This document shows positions 45,841 through 56,900 of a stretch of 64,000 nucleotides of DNA, in pieces. This DNA is from Mycoemilia scoparia (Eukaryota > Kickxellomycota > Kickxellomycetes > Kickxellales > Kickxellaceae), in assembly GCA_027575805.1 (NCBI GenBank), contig JANBPU010000022.1, positions 85,500 to 149,499 of the forward strand, read 5' to 3'. Numbering within the stretch: the first letter of the stretch is position 1; each line of letters starts with the position of its first letter. Position numbers and translations under genes: made by a program. Below the pieces are notes generated by a model. That model was given only the letters and a program-made list of their open reading frames with translations. It ran no database searches and was not told where the DNA came from.

Positions 45841-47412
45841 ATGTCGAGAATAGTAACTGAACAAATAAAGGCCTTACAATTGGACGAGAATCCCAAAATA
45901 GTACACACGTCATTGCAGTTCTTAAACAACATAGACCAAGCGCGAGTAGGCTTTAGAAACCCAGCAACCAGTACGGCCAAGACATTGATATGTATTCAGC
46001 TGGCCTGTGAGCAGATGGATATACCTTTTAACGAAACTGCTGCTATTCAGTTATCAGCTGTTGGCGAAAAGGTCTACCAATCATGTGTAAAAGAATTCCG
46101 CATGTTGCTTGGTATTCAAAAGGAGTTAACTATCCAGGAATTGACTGTGCAGTTTGGTTGCCCACCCGAAGTAACTTATTTTACTCAAGCCATTCTCAAA
46201 GATTTTAAAAAGAACTATTCATTCAATCTTCCTCCAGCATATGCAAAGAATAATATATGGGAATCTCCTATCAATATTGTGGCAGCCTTCTATTTAGCTG
46301 CCGGATGTATAAAGAAGGTATTTATGAATTATTTTATTAAAAGAATATCAATACTATCGCTGCCAATATGCCGAACCACTTATCAATTATTGTACTATTG
46401 TCATTATTAATAGGGCTTGGCATCAAAGTCAAAGCTAAGCGAATCTACCAAAATCCCATCTACAAAGCTCAATGACAATATTAAACAATTCGAAAAGTAT
46501 TGTGGCGCAGCACTGACCAGTATCAAAGTTCAAGCTCAGCAGGCTGGGCTAACCAAGAATTCCAACTTAACGCCAAAGGCAAACAAGTCTGTAAAAGCAA
46601 AAGCAAAAGCAAACAGCACATCAAGTCCTGTAACACAACTTATAAATGCCTATGAGAAAAAAGCTATGGAAGCCACATCCTCACCCTTCAGCACTCCAGC
46701 CAAACCTGATATTGGGGCAGCATCATCAGTGCGTAAAAGAAAGCTAGATAGCTCTTCAGAAGATGAACAGAAACAAAACGGCAACGAAAATAGTAGAAAC
46801 GTGCCAACGAAAAGGATTAGAGGAATGTCAGGGTCAGTAAAAGTATCTCCATCGCCCAACAACAGTAATAATAGTACTGGTAGTATGTCAGGGTCAGTAA
46901 AAGTATCTCCATCGCCCAACAACAGTAATAATAGTACTGGTAGTATGTCGGCACTTGCAAAGAGAGTAGCCAGAATCGGCGGGCCAAATGGTCATGACAT
47001 TAGACAGAGAATAAATTGTGGCATTAAAGCCAAGACATCACCGACAAATCCACATAGTTCTACCACCGCATCCGCTGGTTCGAACAGTTTAAGTCAAGGT
47101 ATACAATCATCCCAGATCAAAAGAAATGACAGCATTCGGTCAATGGTCAATCCCAGTGGTGGCCCAATTATTGTAAATGGTGTTAGTCGTTTATCTACAC
47201 TTTCCAATAGAATCGGTATAGCCCCAATGGTAAGTAGTAATAATGGTGGTAGAAGTTGTAAAGATAATAACAATGACAACATTTCTATAAAACAAGATTT
47301 TCATTTTCCTATCCTGTATATTCATTTATAGATACAAGATCGGGACTATCGCAAGACAAAAGCATACGCAAACTATCAGGCTTGGAAGAAAAAGCAACTA
47401 GATTCGGAGTAG
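45841..47412 (+). CDS. ORC6: Origin recognition complex subunit 6
   Basis: ORC subunit needed for MCM loading. Exons 45841-46317, 46414-47229 and 47332-47412 give 457 residues. The N-terminal two cyclin-box-like folds are clear: TSTAKTLICIQLACEQMDIP, QLSAVGEKVYQSCVKEFRML, ELTIQELTVQFGCP, and SPINIVAAFYLAAGCIKK at the end of exon 1. A long disordered linker rich in Ser-Pro sites carries a perfect 60-bp tandem duplication (see repeat). The last exon encodes YRKTKAYANYQAWKKKQLD, matching the conserved C-terminal helix that docks on ORC. The linker Ser-Pro sites may be CDK targets, as in yeast Orc6 (inference). Confidence 0.9.
46825..46944 (+). repeat. Perfect 60-bp tandem duplication inside ORC6
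   Basis: Two identical 60-base units (46825-46884 and 46885-46944) each encode MSGSVKVSPSPNNSNNSTGS. The unit is a multiple of three, so the frame is kept. It doubles the Ser-Pro-Ser-Pro motif. Identity at all 60 positions points to a recent event or active homogenisation. Confidence 0.97.
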
Positions 47413-47658
47413 CTGTCTATAATTGATTTATACAAGGGTTTTAGGTTATTTGTATTATTTAGCAATGTACAAAATTACTTTCAAATAACAACAATAATAG
47501 AAAATAAAATGTCTTTAGATAAATGTAAATTTACAAAAGTGTTTATCATTCAAACATTTAAAGCAAACAGAATATCAACTCGACTTTAAATTTGTATTTA
47601 TTTATCAAAAAAACTTTCGAAAACAACACAAAACAAATACAGTAATCACATAAACATA

Positions 47659-50288
47659 TTATGCTACGTATTGATATTTGCTCAATTCACCGGGCAACCT
47701 TTCCAAATAATCTCGTTCGATCAAGTTCTCTATGTGCCGTTTGATTTCTTTTGGTGTAGGTGTAAATCTCGACTTCAGTTGCTCAATAGTTTCCATAACC
47801 AAACCATAGTGATCTTGCGTTTTTCTGCTCTTCATTATGCGCACAATAGCCGCATCAACAAGGTGCTTTCTTTCTTGAGCAACCTTGGTGTTGGTTTCTT
47901 TTCTCTCAGTTTCAGTCTCAACTCGAGCTGATGCCAATATAAGAGGCACTTTGATTCTTGTCATGTTTGCTGTAAAGTTGATATTAAATTTGAATTTGTC
48001 TGTGGTCGAAACCTGTTTGGATTTTGGTTCTTTTATCAATATTTTGTATTTCCCGCATGCTAGTGATTGTAGTTGTCTTATTAGCTCGGGTTCAGGAATA
48101 TTCAGCTTGGTTTGGATTTCTTCAAATGACAATGAGTTGGCCTGTTCATCAGAATCATCGTGGTTCATTTCGCTGTATAGTGTTAGGATAAAGGCCTGAT
48201 AAGTTGACACCGTCAACTCGTGAATTCGGGTTTTAAATCTGGTCCTTATTTCCACAGTTCCCATGTGATAGTACCAGCTCAACTGGCGGCCGCTAAATCT
48301 GGTCTTGTAGAATTCTGCGAAAGCGTCAACAGCTCGCTTAAATTGTTCTGGCAGCTGTACTTCATTTTTGGTCAAAGTTTCAGCGCCATTTTGGCTCTCA
48401 TCTTTATTGATCTCTGGGGTGTCAAGTCCCTTGGGCTTTGGTATGGGCCAGATGGTGTTTGTTAGAATCGATGGGACCAGAGGGAATGAATCAACAGCCT
48501 CTGACTGCTGCTTCAAGTAAGATGAAAAATCTTGGGTAAGTTCCGCAGATATTGTGACGTCTTTGAACATGGTTTCCAGTTTCTTGATGAACTGGGGCTC
48601 CGAAAAGGACTTTATTTTCGAGATCGCTGAGAGCTCTGTCTCTTTAGAGCTGCTCTTTCCAAACAAAAGTCTTTTGGACAAGTGTTGAGCATAGTAGTGT
48701 TCGAACAGATCTCTTGATTTTAGTAACTTGGCCAGAGTTATGATACCGTCGATGGTTTTGTCGAGCTCATTTCCAGTAACTTCCTTTGGACCTTTCTTAA
48801 GACAATCATCTATATATAGTGAAATGAACTCGGCTGAGCGTGGGTTAGCGTCAATAAATTCCGAAAATGCTTTGTTTATTACTAGCTGGAATGCTTGATC
48901 CGACTTCAACGCATTTTTGTGCAACTTCATATACTTTGAATACATGTCTAGTGTTTTTTGGGACCATTTCAGAGCAATAGCAGCCTTGGTACCTAGTGTA
49001 AGACGTGTTTGGGCATTGCTGCTTTTGTTTGAATCGCCTCCTGATTTAGGTGCTGATGATGCTGCCAGTATCTCATCATTTGTTGCGTTGATTTTTGATC
49101 CGTTGAGGGTGATATGTTCTTTGATAACCCTTCTCAAGCAATCAATGGAATCTCCACATTCAGAATATGTCGAATACACCGTACTGATTATGATGTATTC
49201 ATCGCTGTCAATAAGTGCATTCAAGCCATTGCCCTGGAGTATTAAAATCTGGTTGTCATAGGCTTTAATCGTTTCTTCAAGCACAATTTTGCGAAGCTGA
49301 ACACTTGTATCAGAGCTCAAATAACTGTTTGCTATAACATCCTCTTTCTGCAGAGATTCTTGTATCTTATTAATATAGCTTGCAGTCGAGAGCGAAGCAA
49401 TCCACATTTTTGCTTTGTTCTGGTAATACATTTTTGTTGCATCCAGTATGGATGGCTCTATGCTGGCCTGATACAAGTCCCTTTTACTAAAGCTTATGTT
49501 ATCAGTCAGTTCTTGAAGCATATCGACAATGGCACGAAGAAGCCCACGGTCAATTTCCTCATCGCCTCTATCAGACTTTACCATGTCTAGAATTATTCTC
49601 TGCAGCAGACTTGTGACATCCCAATCTTTGTTAGTTATTATCTCATCGCGAAATATACCAAGGCCCATGTCGTATACCAAAGGAACCTCTGCATTCTTCA
49701 CATATTGACGATCCTGTAAAAACATCGTTAAGCATAAATCAATCTCGGGGAATGATACAACAATTCTTTGACACAGATTATACAAGTCTATTTATATTGT
49801 CTTACCACGTAGATGAGGATATCCTTGATAACAAGCATACTCATTACATGATCTCCCCACAACTGACGAAGTGCCTTGAGAAATTCTATCGAAGCTATCG
49901 GATCTGTCCTTATACACGCGTCATTCTTTGGTCCCAATATGTTCTTTGTGGCTGCGTTCTTGACCTCTTCAGAGATAGCTTTTCTAAGCCCATTGTATAG
50001 GTATTCACCCCAGCCATTTTGTACAAGCTTGTATGCACAGGTATATAGCTGCTCAAACGACAGCTTCGATGCATTGTGTTGGTATATCAATCTAATTGCC
50101 GATGCAAGCTTATCAAAAAGCTCGGTCTTGCCTTTGTCTGAAGACTTGATGTGTATATTAATATATACTGGTAAGCTGAGTTGCCATTCACTTTATGGTA
50201 TGGAGTCCTTAATTGATTGTATTGTGGTTCTTACCAGGCGTTTAGCAGGTCTTATTCGAATGCCACCTTTCTTTGTTGGTTGAATCAT
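47659..50288 (-). CDS. CUL3: Cullin-3
   Basis: Scaffold of BTB-type ubiquitin ligases. Exons in coding order: 50288-50235, 50144-49806, 49713-47659; 815 residues. A short basic N-terminus (MIQPTKKGGIRIRPAKRL) occupies the position of the Cul3-specific extension that contacts BTB adaptors. The three cullin repeats follow (LSFEQLYTCAYKLV; MLVIKDILIYVDRQYV), then the cullin-homology domain (SRDLFEHYYAQHLSKRLL; GTVEIRT) and the C-terminal winged helix with VRIMKSRK, whose Lys is the Nedd8 site, ending LSKYQYVA. All exon junctions are in phase 0. The ORF is on the strand opposite to Gcn1 and shares a ~700-base divergent promoter region with it. Confidence 0.95.
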
Positions 50289-50996
50289 CTGGATAAGGTG
50301 CAAAGTTTAAGACATCTGGTCAATAGTAGACAGTAGTAGTGCAATTAAGATATGGTCGCAAAGGATAGTTATATCATATAGAGTACGGTCTACGCAGGTT
50401 ATGGGTGAGTATGATTTAGCTTTAACTCAGGAAGATTTTAAGCTACAACAGCTCTTTTTCGTTCAAAGATTGTTACTTTGGTACTTTTTAACATTCTGGG
50501 TTAAAAATAAATATCAGCACATCATTAGATTTAAGAATTAGAGGCTGTATTTAGGATATGGGGGTGGTGAATGTCACAGTGACTAGCCACCAACTTTGAG
50601 TTATCAAAGACACCTTGATTTCCAGATTTATCAGAGATATGACAGTTTTTCAAACAAGTGATATAGTGGGGGCTTAACCAAGAATCTTGCCAACATTTAT
50701 TTTCTATATTGGGCAATGTTGGTATCAATATAACTTGAGATGATTTAGGAGTCCAAATATTACGGTTCTCATCACCACTAACAATGGCGTAGTACCGCAG
50801 CATAAATATCATTGCGGTTAACTGGAGGGGGTATACCACGAACATACTACCATGCCCATAATCCTTGAAAACGAAAACTATAAAAGCCTACAATTATTGA
50901 TATACATGATTTTAAGAGTTGCAAAATATTTTCTGCATCACTACGATATTTATTCTTAGTCTCTAAAACATCCACCCCTATTAAAATCCCCAGGCG
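50289..50996. other. Divergent promoter region of Cul3 and Gcn1
   Basis: About 700 bases. A 104-codon open frame on the minus strand (50531-50845) lacks any recognisable domain. Otherwise AT-rich promoter sequence. Confidence 0.45.
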
Positions 50997-53900
50997 ATGG
51001 CTGTAGAAGTGGAAATTCGTGGCCATGGCGATAATGTTGCCCCTGATGGCAACATCGCGCATGGGACCGGAGATGTATCTGGAGAAGAGTTTAATTGGAC
51101 AAAATTTATTAAACAAGATTTCGTTCCCACTATGCGTTCAAATAAAGTCAATGTACGCTACGAATTTCTTTTGGAAGAGTTTGTTCCTAAGCTAAAGCAC
51201 TATACTATATTGAGCGATGATGCTAGTGATAACTCTAAGGTAGTTGCCCAGGCGATTTTCAAAAAGATCCTGTCCACACTTTACTTGGTATCTCCAAAGT
51301 GGTTCCTAGTTAGAAAGCTCAGGATAGCTCTTTTAGAAACGCTAAGTGCTATCGGAGAAAAGTATCCTAAAGTCCTGGTCGAATCTCTAACAGCCTTGGT
51401 AGTTGCTGATTCTGATGAGTACTACAAGCGTAGCACTACTTCCGACAGTGATAGATTCCGTGTCTTTAAAATTTCGTGCGAATTGTTGTCGGCTATTTAT
51501 AGGGCTGATTTATTAAGTGAAGTTGATTCAGACTGGAAATCCCTTGTTGGTGTGCAATCGCAGATGTCAACTGTACTAATTGGATCCCTGGAGACCAATC
51601 CAACCAAGAATTCTAGTACTTCTATGAAGAAGAGCGTGTTAGCAAACATCTGGCGTACCTTGCGTTGTGGAAACCCCGAAAAATATTACCAAAAGTTGTT
51701 TGATTATTTGGCAAGTTCTAGCAGTTTGCATGAAAAGGGCGCCATTGTTTTCGGATCCATCATCAGCACTGCGTACAGACAAAGGAATCCTAAATATAAG
51801 CAATTCTGCTCTGAGTTTATTTCCAATAACAGGGCTAAGGTCATTGCTTATATCCAGGAAAACATTCTTCTACGCAACTACCGTTTGCCTGACGCATCAA
51901 TTGATGCATTCAGCGACTTCCTTCGTGATAACATGTCAGATTATGAGAAAGATTTCAAAGGGCAGTTGCAACCAACCTTCGAGAAAGCAGTTCTCAAATC
52001 ACCAGAACTGTCACTTAGATTCATTCGATTGATGATCCCACACTTTGGCTTTGGCTGCTTCCAGCTATTCACCGAATTCCTTGCTGATCCATTGGCAAAG
52101 AAGCACTGCTTGAGTACTAACGCAACAGTCAAATCCGATGCATATGAGCTCTGGGATTCTGTCTTGAGAATCTTTGATACTAAGGGCGGCGAAAAGGAGC
52201 TTAGTGATTTAGTCGAAACAACGAATAAGGTCTTGCTTGATTCATTACTTTCTGGAAAAGCTGGGTCTCCACCAAACCGCGTCATTGTTCTACAACTTGT
52301 CAAATCTTTAGTATTTGTTTCAAAAAAGACGGGCGATACATCGATCGTGGAGAAACTTGTTAAGTTGTCTGCCAAGGAGGGCAACGATGTAGCATTGCTC
52401 GCAACATTGCAGGCTCTGGGAGAACATTTGTTGGCATTTCCAGCTGACAAAGCAATCGCTATTCCTGGCATCAAAGAGGCCATGTTGAAGGGACTCAAGC
52501 TTGCTGACAAATCTGAAAAGTTACGAAAAGTCTGGGTAGCCCAAATCATCGGTCCACTCTTCTGGGATGCGGATTCATCAGTTGAATTGCCTGATGACAT
52601 TGCCAACGCACTTTGGTCGTTTGTTGAAAAACTAAAGGAGAAGCCGCTTGTTTATCAACCTGGTCCTCTCGAAGGCTATGTTGCTACAGCAATTGGATTT
52701 AGATCCAAGAAGATTAGTCAAAAACTAGAAAAGGTTGCTTTGGAGCTTAGTCCCAAACCTTCGTATCTTCTTTGGGACAAGGTGTATCATAAGCTTACAT
52801 CCTCAGAGGAAGTTGTGTGGTTTACACGTGCCATCGAAGCCTTGTTTGCCCGCAAGAGCCCTGTTCTATTTGGTACAGAGAAGCAAAGCGAAATAAACTC
52901 GCAGATCTCAAATGCATTTATTTACTTCCTTACCAAGAGGGATTCGGATCATGTTATAGTCAGCCAAATCTACACTACCTTGAAGAGAATGAATGGAATT
53001 GACTCCAAGAGGCTATCAGCAACTGTCATTCCAGAGCTTCTTAGGCATATGGATCAACACATCGATGAGTCTAAGTTGGCAAAAACATGGTTTAAAGTTT
53101 TGTCCGTTCTGGGAGAGTTCAATGGAAAGGAAACGCCTGAAAATGTACAAGATCGTCTTATTGATTTGGGTTTGGCAGCATTCCACCCAAGTATCACTGG
53201 TAACCTTAATGCCAAGTATTCTTGGGTTTGGCTGATCAGGTGCGCTGATGCAAGTCCAGAGGAACTACTTTACCAAAAGTTTGATGTTATAAAAGCCAAG
53301 ATCTTTGAGGCGTTGGATACTCATCCCGATCCAAAATCACCCCGTAACGTTTCTGCTCTGATGTGGGTTGAAGCTCTGGCATTTATTGGTGGCAAGGATG
53401 TTGTAAGCTCATTCATTGACATTGCATCCCAGTGTATTGATGCTGAAGCACTTTCCAATGTCACTCCAGATGAGCTCGGTGTCTTTTACACCCCAGAAGG
53501 AGTGCTATACAACCACCCTTTAAAGAAGGCTGAAGAAATTGAGGACAAGAACCGTCCAGATTATGCTACTGAAAAGTGGGAGCGTGAATTAAGAGCCAGT
53601 CTTGCCAAAAAGAAAGAAGCCAAAGCCCAGCCTAAATTAACAAAGGAAGAAAAGGCTGCTGTTGAGGCACAACAAAAGCTTGAGGATGAGATGCGTGCTA
53701 AAGTTAATAAGCTTGCCAGTCAGGTCACTCGTGGTCTTTCCTTGATAGAGTCTGTTGTAAAGGGCAATAAAGAGGTTGCTAGCCAGTTTATGCTTTCGAT
53801 TATACGCTTGGTAGTATCCGAATCTATTGTCAAGGGAAAGGTTGGACGCCTTGTTGGGCCAAAGGCTAGCGAAACCCTTGTTACTGTTGGAACAGCAGCT

Positions 53901-56900
53901 CTTGGTCTTGAGAGCAGTCTTGTTTATACTATTACCATTGCCACACTTCGTGCTCTTGGTAGAGATGATGACGTTCCTGAAGAGTGGAAGGTTGAGCCTT
54001 TAGATGACTTGTTGATCCGCATTCTCTTTAAGGTCCGCATGGGATCTGAGATCTTGGCGCTGTCTATTCCCGCATTCGTATACGTTTACCCATTAATTCA
54101 GACTGTCATTAAAAGCAATGGGTTTGGAAAGACCGTAAAGAAAACTGCTTTGAATGCTCCAGTGGCCAAGTCTGATACCGAATATGCTCCTGAAAATAAA
54201 CCATATGAACAGATCACTTACTGCACAGACATTCTCTCTTTGCACGTTCACTTGGCCGACGTTGATAAGAATACATTCCCCCGCTCTGAAATTGCATATT
54301 CGCTGCTCACAGTCATGAAGAACCAGCCCCAGCTAATCCAGGCTGCTCGCACTGCTATCACCAAGCTTGCCGAAACTATGGAGAATACCACAGCATCAGA
54401 TAAAGAGAAGGATGCATTTTTATCTGGTCTTTTGTATGATGACGAAATGATTCGCCTAACAAGTCTTGAAGCACTTGACTATGTTGATCTCACTGACCAC
54501 GACTTTAGCGAAAAGCTATGGCTGGCTATTTGTGACCAGTCTCCCAACTTGGTCGAGCTTGCCTTGGAGCTTTGGCAAGAAAATAGCATGGAAATCAGAT
54601 CCGAGCTCATTGATCATGTATTCCCTTATCTTAAATTCGAGTCAAGTCTTCACATCAGACGTGCTGCATCAAAGGGCATTGTCCAAGCAGTCCGCAGTCT
54701 GTTGGATCTTCCTTTGGAGCTTTCAAATGACTCAGAGTATGGCATTGATAACCAAGGCCAGGGCAACATAAAGCCCGTAAAGATTTCGAAAGACGTCATT
54801 CCTACTGTCCAATCACTGGTAAAAAAGCTTATTGACCTGTACAGAACATCATACATTTCTCTTGAAGTCGAATATGACAGATTTGGCATGGTTGTTCCAG
54901 GAACTCAAAACAAGAAAGATCCTTGGGAAGCCCGTGAATCTGTTGCTGAAACGCTACGACTTCTTGCACCCTACCTTGACGGTGAGGAGTCTGTCGTTTC
55001 TATCATCAAGTTCCTTGTTGACGGTGAAGCTCTTGGTGATCGTCAAGAAAATGTGCGCGAACATTTGTTAAGTGCTGGTGTTGCCATTGTTAACATCCAG
55101 GGTTCCGCATTTACCAGCAAGCTTATGCCAATCTTTGAAAACTACCTGGCTCTACCTGATAAGGGTACTGAGGCCCATGATCGCATTCGCGAGGGCACAG
55201 TAATTCTACTTGGCGGTCTTGCCCAGCATCTTGCAGAAACCGACAAGCGTGTGACAAGCGCTGTCCAAAATTTGGTCGCAACCCTCGGAACTCCATCAGA
55301 GCCAGTCCAAAGTGCTGTTGCTAACTGCCTTCCGCCCCTTGTCAAGCGCCTTCCACTAAAGGAAATCAGTGCCCTTCTAGACTCACTCATAAATACTCTT
55401 ACCACTGGAGCTACTTATGCCGAACGCCGTGGAAGTGCCTATGGTCTAGCTGGTGTTGTAAAAGGTAATGGTCTTCGTTCAATCGCAAAGTTCGATCTCA
55501 TTGGTACTCTAGAGAAGGCCTTCAGTGACAAAAAGAACCCCAATAGCAGACAAGGCGCCTTGTTCGCTCTTGAAACCCTGCCCCTTTTGATGGGTCGCCT
55601 ATTTGAGCCTTACATCCCTAGGATCTTGCCATTGCTCCTGGCAGGTTTCGGCGATGCCAGCGCTGGAGTTCGTGAAGCTGCCACTGATGCTTCAAGAGTA
55701 ATCATGGGTAAATTGACTGGATATGGTGTCAAGACCATTCTTCCAACATTACTCAAGGGTACTGAAGATAACCAATGGCGTACAAAGAAGGGAAGTGTAG
55801 AGATGTTGGGGTCAATGGCATTCTGTGCACCCAAACAACTTTCTACATCTCTCCCATCTGTTGTGCCAGAAATCGTTAGCGTAGCTGCTGACTCGCACAT
55901 GCAGGTTGCTAGTGCTGCCCGCCAAGCCCTGGACAACTTTGGAAAGGTTATTAATAATCCTGAAATCCAGACATTAGTACCACACATCCTTGCAGCACTT
56001 ACTGATCCAAACGCTAAAACATCGGCTGCCCTTCAATCTCTCATAAGCACTGCGTTTGTCCATTACATCGATGCTCCCAGTTTGGCTCTTGTTATGCCAG
56101 TCTTGCATCGTGGTATGAAAGAACGCCAAGCCGTTGTCAAACGTCAGGCAGCTCAAATTGTCGGATCTATGACCACCTTGACTGAACCAAAGGATCTGAT
56201 TCCTTACCTAAACTCCTTGGTTCCACTTCTTCGCAAGGTCCTGATTGATCCAGTGCCTGAGACCCGTGCAACTTCGGCCAAGGCCTTGGGTTCATTGGTG
56301 ACAAAGCTTGGAGAAACTCGTTTCCCCGGTCTTGTCGGCGATCTACTCAGCACACTGAAATCCGATACACCAGGGGCTGATCGTTCTGGTGCAGCACAAG
56401 GTTTGTCCGAAATCTTGGCTGGTATTGGCCCACAGCGTCTTGATGGATTGATGCCTGAAATTATTTCCGGATGCTCATCAACAATTTCCTCTGTACGCCA
56501 GGGTTTCATGACACTGTTGATATACTTGCCCGTGACATTTGGAGAGCCATTCCAGCCATACTTGCCCCAGGTTCTTCCACATATCTTGTCTAACCTTGCC
56601 GATGAGAATGAGCCTACTAGAGATGCCTCCCTTCGTGCTGGTAAGATCCTTGTCATTCACTATGCCGAATCGTCCGTTGAACTGTTCCTCAAGGAACTGG
56701 TTGAGGCACTTAAGCACAGTGAATGGCGTACACGTCAATCCTCTGTCGATTTGCTTGGTGACCTATTGTTCAGAGTTGCTGGCCTTAACAGTAAACAAGC
56801 ACAGAAAAGCAAGGAAGCTGCCCTGGCATCTTCCGCTCAAAAGGATAATGATGACGAAGAGGGCCTGGAAGATGATGATGAAAGTGTTGAGGCCGAAATT

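Noticed and set aside
50531..50845. 104-codon minus-strand open frame between Cul3 and Gcn1
   Set aside because: It has an ATG start but lies in a shared divergent promoter region, and no motif or composition supports coding.
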